A stretch of DNA of 64,000 nt, from assembly GCA_036873755.1 (NCBI GenBank), contig JAVTVY010025416.1:50408-114407 (forward strand). Direction: 5' to 3'. Origin of the DNA: Hanleya hanleyi (Eukaryota; Mollusca; Polyplacophora; Lepidopleurida; Hanleyidae). Below, piece by piece: positions 22,788 to 33,727 of this stretch; position 1 is the first letter of the stretch; each line of letters opens with the position of its first letter. The position numbers and the translations under genes are program-made. The notes beneath the pieces are model-generated. The model saw only the letters and a program-made list of their open reading frames with translations, had not been told where the DNA came from and made no database searches.

Positions 22788-23768
22788 TATTGTATAATTG
22801 CACCCCTGCTGGCTGACCTGTATCTGTTCTCTTATGAATATGACTATATGCTGGCGCTTTCAAAAACCGATCCACTCAAAGCCCGTTCCTTCTCATTCAC
22901 CAAACGCTATATAGACGATCTTCTCGCTGTGGATAATCGTTATATAAATGACGCAGTGAAGGATATATATCCACCTTCACTGGATTTGAAGGAAACTACA
23001 GATAGCCCTACAGGCACAACTTATTTAGATCTCTACCTCTACAAAAATGAAGCGGGCATTCTCTCTCGTCGACTTTATGACAAAAGAGATGATTACAATT
23101 TCGACATCGTAAACTATCCCTTTCTGGATATAATATTCCAGTGGGACCTGCATATGGCGTATACATATCTCGCTTAGTAGCATTTGCTAGATCCTGTGTT
23201 AAATGTGATGATTTTAATCAACGTCACAAAACATTGTTGCAGAAACTTATAAAACAGGACTATTCCACCAAGCGCCTCCACTCAAAGTTTCTCAAATTTG
23301 GCGATACATATCGCATGCTGATAGCAAAATACGAACGTAGCGTGCAAGATCTATGGCGCTACGTTTCGTAACTTGTGTCTAATTCCGCTTAACCCGGGGC
23401 TAGGGGCCGTATGAGCCCATGTACTTCAAGATCCTCATGGTACTCATATGAACAGTCACAATCAAAGCGTGACTGAGGTACATCATTTTTAGATGACTAC
23501 TCTATAACGAATATTATGGATTAAGAATACTGATCAGCGATACGGATTTGATATTTTGGAACATCATGATGTCTTGCCGGCATCATTGAAAACTGTTGAC
23601 CGCTTCTCTCTTGCAGGAAACAAGCCTATGTTTATGTATACTTTTGTCTTTTTGAATTTGGTGCTAATACTGTTATATGGAAATGGAATAGGTCTTTGGA
23701 TTATGGACACGGATATTCTCTAATGGACGACGGCTGGATTATGAATGACGGACTTGACGCTTGTAATA
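22788..23768 (+). mobile_element. 5'-truncated PLE insertion in unit 2
   Basis: Begins inside the RT at the A-P-L-L-A-D-L-Y motif. It includes R-Y-I-D-D-L-L (RT catalytic YIDD), D-L-K-E-T-T and L-Y-D-K-R-D-D, then a one-base deletion near 23135 shifts the frame before the thumb (23170-23371). It continues through the 3' UTR to the terminus GACTTGACGCTTGTAA. Unit sequence resumes at once (CAGCCGAGACATTGAATAG). Units 1, 3 and 4 supply the empty site, so both insertion ends are defined to within 2-3 bases. Any target duplication is very short (ATA or TA). Non-autonomous. Confidence 0.85.
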
Positions 23769-23949
23769 CAGCCGAGACATTGAATAGATGTGAATGAACA
23801 AATTTAATCTACGTTTATCTTGTTTTACTTTGAAATCGGAGAAAATAGTTCAACTCCTACAGACGTGAAAATCTGTTCTTGTATGTGTGAGTGGTCCATT
23901 GTGCGAAAATGACCCTTGCTCTCACAAAATAAGTGGGAGCCTCGCTCGA

Positions 23950-25500
23950 AAGAAATGCGCTTGAGAATTACTCACAGCGACATTCAAAACACTTGGGATT
24001 GACAATATATACACAGCGATGTTTCACTGATGTCAAGTTCTGAATACAAACTAAGATCCCCGAGCGATTTGATCTGATATTAACTTGTTCAGATGATGGA
24101 CGGAAAAATTTATCAAATAATTATCATTTCTTGATAAACCAAACAAAATTCTATCAATAACGGGACTTTATAGTCTGCGCTATCTCACACTGAGCCAGAG
24201 CGTTGACGATTCTACACAAAACTTATTCAATTTGCTCTATTTGACAGTATCAAGTATTATGGATTTTCAGCTGCCTTGTTCAAATTTATCATCTTTGAAA
24301 TTCGCTCATTTAATAATGCCCTTCTTTGATGGACTTTCGCTATATATCGATTTTTTTCTTTCAGTTTCATTTGATACTTTGAAAACTTTTTCACGCTTTT
24401 GACTTCCGCATCACAACTCATCGCCTAAAACCGAAGCAAATCGTTCCCCCATCAGAATTTGTATTATAGATGGGCGAGACTAAAAGCTAATTTATGATAT
24501 ATAACATTAATAGTATTTCAGATAATACACAGCGTAGAAAATGTCTATGATTAGACTGGCATTTGTAGAGTTGTAAATTGCCAATAATATCCCGTTCAGG
24601 GTACGGCGTCCACTCTCACCAACACGCAATACAGATTTATCATTGAATCATCACCGATTGTCTGGATATTAATTTCACATATATTCCGCTCCTAAATCGA
24701 TGAACTTTCCAGTTACAATTATAGCCAAAGCTTTAACCAAGCTACTCATTTTAATTAAAAACATGCGCTTATCTACATATTCACGCGTAGTGTCTCATGT
24801 AGCATACAATTTTACACACTAAAGATAATGTAATGGCACTTTTAGCGTGAAATAGTCACAACTGTCGTAGAAAATACTCTGTCATCGAAAACATTATCAG
24901 AGATTTTTTTCACAATGATTACAGCTAGAGTAAGACGTATGGGAGTTGTTCTACGATCAAACGCTTTACACAGCTGTTTAACTGTATTCTAAAAACTATA
25001 TATATAGGCGGGACAGCTCTTACTTAAATCATCACCAGCTCGACTCTTAGCCTGATGTTGGTGGCAAAGAAAGCTTTATTTTCTCTCAAAACAGTGTGTG
25101 ACTTTCAGAGGTAAAGAAATATTGCAAAAACGCAGATAAGCCTTAATTGGGTGCATTCGAATGCGTCTCGATAAGTGAGCTTGGCATATGCAAACAAAAC
25201 CTGAATGCTTACACTCTCTCTTAATGCCTTTCTTGCTGGTACATTAAGATACTGTTGTTTACTTGTCTTAGTGGGCAGCTTAGAACTTTAAGAGATAGTC
25301 AATACCTGCTTTCAAATCGACTGAAAGGAGTTCAGTATTATGCTACTCACTGGAACGCCCAAATAAAAGAACGTACCCAGACTTGCGGATGCAATCACCT
25401 CTGGGATCGATAGATATCCGAGTGGGTATATTACATGAAATGTTAACCTTTCAGACCTCTTCAACTTCTGTTTCAGAACAGTTACGCAATGTTGTGTCAA
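23950..25500 (-). pseudogene. Array gene family, copy 2
   Basis: Exon B (25500-25312) has S-A-S-L-G-T-F-F-Y-L-G-V-P-V-S-S-I-I-L, with an internal deletion upstream of it. The middle exon (about 24735-24545) has a TGA before the E-W-T block. The terminal exon (about 24120-23960) keeps S-V-K-H-R-C-V-Y-I-V-N-P-K-C and the shared stop (C-R-C-E stop). Broken, with no MITE in the intron. Confidence 0.45.
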
Positions 25501-25526
25501 TGTTAATTAAATAAGAAATAACAAGC

Positions 25527-25888
25527 GTCTAGTCCGTCATTCAATATTCAATAGTCGTCCATTAAAGTGGGCTAGTTTCCTGCAAGAGAGAAATGATCAA
25601 CAGTTTTCAATGATGCCAGCAAGACATCATGATGTTCCAAAAATATCAAATCCGTAACGCTGATCGATATTCTCAATCCATATGATTTTCGTTGTAAAGT
25701 CGTCATCTAGAATATGATGCATCTCAGTCACGTTTTGATACGGTCCCCAGCCCGAGGTTAAGCGGAAGTAGAAGTTACGAAACGTTACGCCCTAGATCTT
25801 GCCCGCTACGCTCGTATTTTGCGATCAGCATGCGATATGTATCTCCAAATTTGAGAAACTTTGAGAGGAGGCGCTTGGTGATATAGCC
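25527..25888 (-). mobile_element. PLE 3' end with RT C-terminal codons
   Basis: The terminus (CAAGCGTCTAGTCCGTCATT) with an internal deletion, then 3' UTR and minus-strand codons for the C-terminal R-S-V-Q-D-L region, cut at about 25888. The following CATATCACGAGTGTCCTGGT also follows unit 4 at 41485, so the junction itself was duplicated. Confidence 0.7.
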
Positions 25889-26039
25889 CATATCACGAGT
25901 GTCCTGGTTATGCCGTGCAAGCATTACCGATACTTTCACCTTTGTGTCCTAGAAAAGGTCCACATCCCACATCCGTTATACACTCGTCATCCATTGAGAA
26001 TATATAGACATCCACAAAATAGAAACCTTTACTAGCTCT

Positions 26040-27000
26040 CAATACCTACTACGTACTGAAAATGGTGATAAATTCAAGCTAATTTCTTGAAGAAAAGCCA
26101 TCAGGAGGTTTGGAACTGATGCTAATTGTCCAACGTAAAAGATTATTTCGATTTTTGTACACGACGGCTGTATGCTGAATGTCGTATTTTAGTCATCATA
26201 TACTTTCATTTTATCGGTAACATAGACATCAAATCCTATTAGCTGGAGCAATCGCATTGTAGAAACATATTTCGCTGTATCTGCCCTGGGCGATTTGGGG
26301 TGTATCGCTACCCCTGCCCAAATACTTTCGTTCTCTCAGGGGCCAGGGAGCTGCAACTTACCTCACTATACCAGTGTGTCAACCTCCATCACAAACTATA
26401 AAAATTCAAGATGGTCGTACGGATAACATCACAGGGACGTCATTTGAGATATACGAGAGCTGAGAAAAATCGACGGGGTCATTTTTCGGGCGATTCTTTT
26501 GTATATTTTTATTTAAACAATTTTCCAACGTAAAATTTCGAAATTTCAAAAACTGCATCATAAATTAGAAAATAAACGAGACGATAAAACTTTGAAGAAA
26601 ATAGACGAAAACATCACCTGTCTGGTGCCCCAACATAGCCGCCATGTTTTTCACGCATGAGGTTCTATTCAGGGGTGAGGTAAACAAACTCAAAATAACC
26701 CCAATATGAGAGGCTACAATGTCACATCCCTCTATTTGCCTTCGTTCTTGGGGCACCAGAGTAAAGTTTGAAAGGGGAGCGCGATCAGCCCAGATAAAAT
26801 TAGAAAAAAGTTTCCAGGAGTTTTCAATGCATCTTCGGTAAACTTTGGATGTGATTCTTTAGTTGAGAAATATGCACATTTTACACATACCTGGGCTCAA
26901 AATTTCTATATCACCACGTTAACTTACCTGATATGAGAATTCGGGAAGTTACATGCCACCTACCGAACATTTCTCCGGAACACAGAAATAATGAGACCTG
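26040..27000 (+). repeat. Segment duplicated at 42660-43600, containing a MITE
   Basis: Colinear diverged match to 42660-43600 (TGAAAATGGTGATAAATTCA; CGCTGTATCTG; CGGAACACAGA). Inside it, 26277-26795 is a MITE relative (TATCTGCCCTGGGC left end, AGCCCAGATA right end). The ORF at 26565-26756 is not supported. Confidence 0.65.
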
Positions 27001-27236
27001 ATAGCAAAATACGAACGTAGCGTGCAAGATCTATGGCGTTACGTTTCGTAACTTGTGTCTAATTTCGCTTAACCCGGGGCTAGGGGCCGTATGAACCCAT
27101 GTACTTCAAGATCCTCATGGTGCTCATATGACCAATCACAATCAAAGCGTGACTGAGATACATCATTCTCTAGATAACGACTTTACAACGATTATTATGG
27201 ATTAAGAATACTGATCAGCGATATGGATTTTATATT
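27000..27236 (+). mobile_element. PLE fragment (C-terminal codons and 3' UTR)
   Basis: Starts at ATAGCAAAATACGAACGTAG, passes the R-Y-V-S stop at 27051 and continues into the UTR to about 27236, where unit 3 sequence begins. It is truncated at both ends. Confidence 0.75.
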
Positions 27237-27604
27237 TTTCGGTGTAGCATTGTCAAATAATTTTCTGCGCCACTGTCATATGACGTTGAAGGTTTCTTCG
27301 TGTGAAACAAATACTTGCAGACGAATTATACACTGCCATATGTAAGTGATCGTTATATTGCTGTTGACAAATATATAGATTATTATGACGATATCATAAT
27401 CGTAATCCCCGTTACTAGACCTTACCCTACGCCTTTCTCTTTTATCGTTGCGAACCTTGGTGAACGGCTTTGGCTGACAGAGTACGCGACGTCATCAATC
27501 GGATTTGTACGCTGGACAAACAAGTGATTCGTATTACTAGGTCACAGTGATCAGGCGCGGATGTAAGACTGCCAGTATGCATCTCAGCCAATCAGAAGCG
27601 CATG

Positions 27605-27700
27605 GAGAGAGAGAGAGAGAGAGAATTAAGGTTTAATGTCGCGTTCAGCAATATTTCAGCTATATAGCGACGATCAAACAAAATTCTAAGTACTCAAGTC
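27605..27700 (-). mobile_element. Non-LTR retrotransposon 3' tail
   Basis: A (GA)n run, then AATTAAGGTTTAATGTCGCG, then TCAGCAATATTTCAGCTATA. It marks the edge of a deletion in unit 3. Confidence 0.7.
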
Positions 27701-29369
27701 ACTAACTAACAAGTCACATCCATGAGAAAAGGTTTATGCCAATATAAGACAGGGAAATCCTATGAAATGTGTAACTCGCATAAGTTACGATCATTTGGGG
27801 AACACTGCATATTAATGACTCATTTCCATTTTGGTCTTCCTGGGGGTTGTAGGTTGTATTGTGTGCATTTTAGGTCTCAATCGCAGAGCTAATTACACAT
27901 AACAACTAACTGAAACAGACCTTAGGGCATCTGTATCTGATTGACACTGATTGGTGTTGTCGAATACAGTCTCTCAGTCAGACACTCAGATGAACGAAGT
28001 GACCCACAGACTGGTCTATCTGGCCTTTGATACGATTCCCATAGATAAACCCGACCGGGATATGATTTAAGCCATCGTATTCTTGTCTAGTAGTAAATGT
28101 AATTGTAGGACATACAGCCGAGACATTGAATAGATGTGAATGAACAAAGTTAATCTACGTTTACCTTGTTTTGCTTTGAAATCGGAGAAAATAGTTCAAC
28201 TCCTACACAAGTGAAAACTTGTTATTGTATGTGTGAGTGGTTCATTGTGCGGAAATGCTCCTTGCTCTCACAAAATAAGTGGGAGCTTCGCTCGAAAGAA
28301 ATGCGCTTAGGAATTATTGACGACGACAGTCAACACTCTTGAGATTGACAATATGTACACAGCGATGTCCCACTGATGTCATGTTCTGAATACAAACTAA
28401 GATCCCCCGAGCGATTTGATAGCATTAAATAGATATGATATTAACTTGTTCAGATGATGGACGGAAAAATTTACCAAATAGCTATCATTTCTTGATAAAC
28501 CAAACAAAATTCTATCAATATCGGGACTTTATAGTCTGTGCTATCTCCCATTGAACCACAGCTTTGACGATTCTACACAAAAGTTATTCAGTTTGGACTA
28601 TTTGACAGAATCAAGTATTGTGGATTTTCAGCTGCCTTGTTGAAATTTATCGTTCCTGAAATTCACTCATTTGATAATGCCCTTTTTTGACGGACTTTCG
28701 CTATACATGACTATCGATCTTTTTTCATTTAGTTTCATTTAATACTTTGAAAACTTTTTTCACGCTGTTGACTTCGGTATCACAACTCATCGCCTAAAAC
28801 CAATGCAAATCGTTCCCCCATCAGAATTTGAATTATAGATGGGCGAGACTAAAAGCTAATTTATGATATATAACATTAATAGTATTTCAGATAATACACA
28901 GCGTAGAAAATGTCTATGATTAGACTGGCATTTGTAGAGTTGTAAATTGCCAATAATATCCCGTTCAAGGTACGGCGTCCACTCTCACCAACACGCAATA
29001 CAGATTTATCATTGAATCATCACCGATTGTCTGGATATTAATTTCACATATATTCCGCTCCTAAATCGACGAACTTTCCAGTTACAATTATAGCCAAAGC
29101 TTTAACCAAGCTAGTCATTTTCATTAAAAACATGCGCTTATCTACATATTCCCCTGTAGTGTCTCATGTAGCATACAATTTTACACACTAAAGATAATGT
29201 AATGGCACTTTTAGCGTGAACTTGTCACAACTGTCGTAGAAAATACTCTGGTCATCGAAAGCATTATCAGAGATTTTTCCCCGCAGTGCTTACAGCCAGA
29301 GTAAGACGTATGGGAGTTGTTCAACGATCAAACGCTTTACACAGCTGTTTAACTGTATTCTAAAAACTA

Positions 29370-29625
29370 AACAGTGCAACAAAAGTAAGTCCCCCCCTAA
29401 ACGATGTTTGATATCTTCCAAGATATTTTTCAGATCCTGATGAATTTTTGCACACACTAGCCCAGTAACCAGCCCCAAACGGTATATCAAGGATTAATAC
29501 GTAGGTGTAGTTGTACGCAAATGAGCATGCGCAAACTGGGAATCGGTCCAATTTTGAAAAGTTCATGAACAGATTAATCCAGACTTTTCAATGTCAAATC
29601 GTTATTTCATCACAGAATTCGATCA
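29370..29625 (+). repeat. Tc1 left terminal inverted repeat
   Basis: 256 bp, from AACAGTGCAAC to AATTCGATCA. By eye it differs from the right TIR at about two positions (for example CCCCAAACGG against CCCCACACGG). This is much longer than classic Tc1 TIRs (about 54 bp), although long-TIR members of the superfamily are known. Confidence 0.9.
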
Positions 29626-29817
29626 ACCAGTCATGAAATATTCGTGTGGTTGGGCATCCAGGACATGTCAACCACCACAAGAAATTCATGCGGTTTCACA
29701 TAACGGGTTTTACGTAATTTGATGTCCGAGATGGTCAATAAAAACGGTCTCATACCTGAATATCCCATATTTCTGCCCACAAGTCTTGGGCATTCAGTTG
29801 AAGTTCTGTGGTAAACC

Positions 29818-30973
29818 ATGCCTCGTTTATCCAATATGGATAGGGCTGTTGCAATTGGTCTGTTGGAGGCTAACACCCCTGTAAAACAGGTTGCTCGTCG
29901 AATGGGGGTAACACCTAAAGCAATTCGCAAATTGCAAGCAAAGTTTCGTGCTACAGGGGATGTGAAGGATCTACCAAAAAGTGGAAGGCCCAGGACGACC
30001 ACACGACGACAAGACCGTCGAATCGTTAACGTCACACTGAGGAACAGAACGTTATCAGGTATGAGGGCCTCGGTGTGCCACAAAAAAATCGAATACCATT
30101 TTCTGATGTAGCGCAGATCCAACTCGTTCCGTTAAACACGACTCTCTCACTCCTCAATTCACTTAACTCCCATTCTGAATTTCAGCACGAGAGGTCCGAG
30201 ATCAAATAAGAGCAGATGCTGGTGCCGGCGCTAGGAGAGTGAGTGCTCAAACAGTTAGGAGACGCCTAAAAGCCGTCGGATTGCGTGCTAGGCGTATGGT
30301 GAAGAAGGCTTCTCTGCTCCGCCGTCATAAGACAGCGCGTCTGCAGTGGGCAAGAAATCATGTTCGGTGGACCAGACGACAGTGGGGCAATGTTCTCTTC
30401 AGTGACGAAACGCGTGTCTGTCTCCGTCACGTTGACGGTAGGAGGCGTGTGTGGCGTCGTCAGGGAGAGCAGCATGCCGAGTGTTGCGTGCAACCAGTAA
30501 CGGCCTTTGGTGGTGGCAGCGTAATGGTCTGGGCAGGCATTAGTTTGACCGGTAAAACCGATCTGGTGCCGATTCAGGGGAACTTGAACGCTAATCGCTA
30601 CGTGACTGAAGTTCTTCGACCACAGGTTTTGCCCTACGCAGGTGCCGTTGGGGATGGATTTGTCTTCATGGACGACAATGCGCGTCCACATCGGGCAAGG
30701 ATTGTAAATGGCTTCTTCCAAACTGAAGGCATTGACCACATGCAGTGGCCCGCCAGTTCTCCGGATCTCAATCCCATCGAACATCTTTGGGATCAGCTGA
30801 AACAATCGGTCTATCGTCGAGTTGGGGTGGAGTCAAATCTTGATGACGTGAGACGCCTGCTTCAGGAGGAGTGGTTAGCCATCCCGCAACGTCGGATCGC
30901 AAGCCTCATCAACACCATGCGAGCACGTTGTCGAAATGTCATCCAATGTCGTGGCGGTTACACGCGATTTTAA
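29818..30973 (+). CDS. Tc1-family transposase, DD34E, one intron
   Basis: Cuts and rejoins the element's TIRs in the nucleus. Exon 1 is 29818-30058: HTH DNA-binding domain (about residues 1-55) and a G-R-P-R linker. Exon 2 is 30186-30973: second HTH with S-A-Q-T-V-R-R-R-L, then the catalytic domain with F-S-D-E-T, F-M-D-D-N-A-R-P-H and S-P-D-L-N-P-I-E-H-L-W-D. There are 34 residues between the second catalytic Asp and the Glu, hence DD34E. Removing a GT-AG intron (30059-30185, phase 1) gives 342 residues, the usual Tc1 length, with no stops. Read without splicing, the ORF stops at 30111 in V-C-H-K-K-I-E-Y-H. The start is ATG 29818 (M-P-R-L-S-N-M-D-R-A). All catalytic residues are present. The splice junction is inferred from frame and motif continuity. 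Confidence 0.92.
30059..30185 (+). other. Predicted intron in the transposase
   Basis: 127 bp, from GTATGAGG to a C/T-rich tract and TCTGAATTTCAG. It is the only GT-AG pair I found that joins the two homologous halves in frame (A-R-E-V-R follows the junction, as in related transposases). It contains in-frame stops. Confidence 0.85.
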
Positions 30974-31005
30974 TGATTACTGACCGTCGAGATACGGAGT
31001 CAACA

Positions 31006-31261
31006 TGATCGAATTCTGTGATGAAATAACGATTTGACATTGAAAAGTCTGGATTAATCTGTTCATGAACTTTTCAAAATTGGACCGATTCCCAGTTTGC
31101 GCATGCTCATTTGCGTACAACTACACCTACGTATTAATCCTTGATATACCGTGTGGGGCTGGTTACTGGGCTAGTGTGTGCAAAAATTCATCAGGATCTG
31201 GAAAATATCTTGGAAGATATCAAACATCGTTTAGGGGGGGACTTACTTTTGTTGCACTGTT
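31006..31261 (-). repeat. Tc1 right terminal inverted repeat
   Basis: 256 bp, TGATCGAATTCTGTG to GTTGCACTGTT, complementary to 29370-29625 and followed by the TA target duplication. Confidence 0.9.
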
Positions 31262-31831
31262 TATATATATAGGTGGGACAGCTCCTACTTAAATCATCAC
31301 CAGCTCGACATCTAGCCTGATGTTGGTGGCAAAGAAAGCTTTATTTTCTCTCAAAACACTGTGTAGTGACTTTCAGAGGTAAAGAAATATTGCAAAAACG
31401 CAGATAAGACTTAATTGGGTGCATTCGAATGCGTCTCGATAAGTGAGCTTGGCATATGCAAACAAAAACTGAATACTTACACTCTCTCTTAATGCCTTTC
31501 TTGCTGGTACACTAAGATACTGTTGTTTACTTGTCTTAGTGGGCAGGTTAGAATTTTAAGAGATAGTAAATACCTGCTTTCAAATCGACTGAAAGGAGAT
31601 CAGTATTATGCGACTCAGTGGAACGCCCAAATAAAAGAACGTACTCAGACTAGCGGATGCAATCGCCTCTGGGATCGATAGATATCCGAGTGGGTCTATT
31701 ACATGAAATGTTAACCTTTCAGATAAGCCCGAATGTAAAGTGCGTTCAGGGTGTTTTCGCGCTGTCCTCAACTTCTGTTTCAGAACATTTACGCAATGTT
31801 GTGCCAATGTTAAATAAATAAGAAATGCAAG

Positions 31832-31872
31832 CGTCTAGTCCGTCATTCAATATTCAACCTTTGTCCATTAAT
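31832..31872 (-). mobile_element. Solo PLE terminus
   Basis: CAAGCGTCTAGTCCGTCATT and CAACCTTTGTCCATTAATG. It is only about 40 bp and follows unit 3 directly, as PLE termini follow units 1 and 2. Confidence 0.65.
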
Positions 31873-31876
31873 GTCC

Positions 31877-32483
31877 AATAATTAAGAGTGAAGGATATGG
31901 TACGATGAGGCGGTATTTTGGCCTATACGTGGTGCGATTGAAATGAAAAATATAAAATGTCCTCAAATTAATTGTGTTTAATGTAATGGCCAGAGAAAAT
32001 ATATGTACATAATATGTGAAATTTCTAGCTCGATTGCGTTATGATTATAGTTATGGCATGAAATTGAATCCGTAGCATGTGCTATTTCGTGAGAAAAGAG
32101 TCAAAATCGAGTCATTTGAGCACACATTTAGACACGAAGGACCCCTTTGACCAAACAGATTTTCCTGCAGTGAAGATATAATGCTACCGCACAGCAAGTT
32201 AAATGGCGTTTTGGTTAAAGGGTTCCTTCGTCTCTAAATGTGTTTAAGCGACTCGATTTAGACCCCTTTTCACGTAATAGCACATGCGGATTTCAATTTC
32301 CTATCATAACCATAATCACAAGGCAATCGAGCTAGAACTTTCACATATTTTGTACATATATTTCCTCTTGCCATTACATTGAAACACAATTTTTTTTAGG
32401 ACTTTTTATTTTTCAGTTCCAACAGCACCAGGTATAGACCAAAATGCTTCCTTACCGTACCATCTCCTTTTATTCTTAAATTT
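31877..32483. repeat. 607-bp foldback (long hairpin)
   Basis: The left arm (31877-32156, 280 bp) and right arm (32208-32483, 276 bp) are diverged inverted copies around a loop of about 51 bp. Matching pairs include GATATGGTACGATGAGG / inverse of CCTTACCGTACCATCTC, and TGGCCAGAGAAAATATATGT / inverse of ACATATATTTCCTCTTGCCA. There is no ORF. It could be a foldback MITE or a source of double-stranded RNA. Confidence 0.85.
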
Positions 32484-32602
32484 GATGATTGGCGTTTGAA
32501 GATGTAAATTTGAAAAATCAGTATCGTGTGACCTTGGAAAAAGTGGTCGTAAATGTCACTGAATTTCATATCTCGCTGAATCAAGAGAACACTACTTTAG
32601 GT

Positions 32603-32698
32603 ACCTCCATTACATTGAATTATATTGTACATATCGCACACTGACGGTATTGACCGTCAGTGTGCGATATGTACAATATATCTCAATGTAATGGAGGT
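32603..32698. repeat. Near-perfect 46-bp-arm palindrome
   Basis: Arms 32603-32648 and 32653-32698 (ACCTCCATTACATTGA ... GACTGACGGT-type ends) with one mismatch and a 4-base spacer. The right arm is the left edge of unit 4. The same edge in unit 1 (14768) is single, so the left arm is an inverted duplication of the unit boundary. Confidence 0.85.
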
Positions 32699-32832
32699 GT
32701 CTGGTGAACTATTTTTCTATCGCGTTGAATTTCACGGCATCTTGTAAATGCTACTTGGTGGGCTATGTTTACACAATGCGCCTTTCATGGGCGAAGAGAT
32801 ATCAGAAAAAAGTTAATAAGATCGGATTTGGT

Positions 32833-33393
32833 TCAATCGAAAGGTCTGGATAAGTGAACGAAGCATTTGCAATCAAATGCTGAACACTCAATTACAACAC
32901 ATATAAGGGAAGTGGGAAGAGGTGCCGACATACTGACTGCGTCCCTCGTAATTCCTTTCGTTGTGGTACCGTAAACTAAGATGCTGTTGTTCACTTGTTT
33001 CAGGGGAATCGTGGAACTGCATTCCATATTGGTTGAATGACTTAGTATCATCCTACTCAGAGGAATGCCCAAATGAAAGAACGTACTTAAACTAGCAGAT
33101 AAAGTGAACCCTCGCTTCAATAAATTTATACGAGTGTCTCTAGGTAATGTCAACATATCAGCTGAACAGTATACTAGATTTTTTGCTCTGAACCGCCTAT
33201 ATCATTTACAGAGCAGGTCCGAAAACTCATAAATCAAAGAAAACGAGCCACACAACTCCCGGCTTCTGGACCTCGCCCAGACCGACATATATGCGTCACC
33301 GAAGCTTTCGATTCTAAGTGCAATACGAGGCTCAGATCCGTCTTTCGGTATACAGCCGTCACCCACGGAGATCCGTAGATCTCGATCGTACAA
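32833..33393 (-). pseudogene. Array family exons C2 and A in unit 4
   Basis: C2 (33393-33202) is a 63-codon open frame (D-G-C-I-P-K-D-G-S-E-P-R). Exon A (33156-32833) has S-A-S-L-S-T-F-F-H-L-G-I-P-L-S-R-M-I-L with a longer downstream frame than in unit 1. The gene end that should follow exon A is cut off at the palindrome at 32698, so this is a truncated duplicate of the copy-0 gene front. Confidence 0.4.
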
Positions 33394-33727
33394 TGCACTA
33401 ACGACCCGCTTGGTTCATGCATACCGTTATTATAATCTCAATCTAGTAGTTACTTGAACTAAAGAAGCTATCATAAGTTCCAATTGATGTCGGCAACTCA
33501 GCATCAAACAAATATTCCTAATCACAAACGAGTTTCTCATTATCAGAATGGATCTCAAGCTGTTCCCAACATTGGTGTATGCTGTGCCCCAACTACTGAA
33601 GAAGGCTGGCTTCTCGTGCTAATTCTCTCGTGTCAAATGTGGTTTCTCAGATGGACACCATGAATATTTCGTATACTAAAGGCTAAAAGTTCGGTATCGC
33701 TCAGCCGAATAAGAGACGTGCTACATT

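Larger units (their letters stand above)
20464..25520 (-). repeat. Tandem unit 2
   Basis: Colinear with unit 1 but lacking its first 450 bp or so (exon A) and lacking the MITE. It carries a PLE insertion at about 22790-23768. It groups with unit 3 by shared substitutions and by the absence of the MITE. Confidence 0.8.
29370..31261 (+). mobile_element. Tc1/mariner transposon, apparently intact
   Basis: A 1892-bp element flanked by TA (29368-29369 and 31262-31263). The ends are AACAGTGCAACAAAAGTAAG and its inverse. The TIRs span 256 bp on each side with only a few mismatches. Units 1, 2 and 4 keep the unoccupied site (AAAAAC followed by a TA run), and the count of TA repeats fits one TA duplication. 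It encodes one spliced transposase. Long near-identical TIRs plus an unbroken spliced ORF point to recent activity. Confidence 0.95.
28315..31807 (-). pseudogene. Array gene family, copy 3 (split by Tc1)
   Basis: Exon B (31807-31580) is fully open, with S-A-S-L-S-T-F-F-Y-L-G-V-P-L-S-R-I-I-L, the version closest to exon A. The middle exon (about 29100-28915) has the same TGA as copy 2. The terminal exon (about 28505-28317) keeps S-V-G-H-R-C-V-H-I-V-N-L-K and the shared stop. The Tc1 element lies between exon B and the middle exon, in what would be an intron. Confidence 0.45.
27237..31836 (-). repeat. Tandem unit 3
   Basis: Begins in mid-unit (equivalent to 16022 of unit 1). It is missing the segment between the promoter block and about 17600, where a non-LTR tail sits (27607-27700). 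It carries the Tc1 transposon at 29370-31261. The right edge, AAATAAGAAATGCAAGCGTC, matches units 1 and 2. Confidence 0.8.

Noticed and set aside
30266..30805. 179-codon minus-strand ORF
   Set aside because: It is antisense to the transposase catalytic domain; the plus strand has all DDE motifs.
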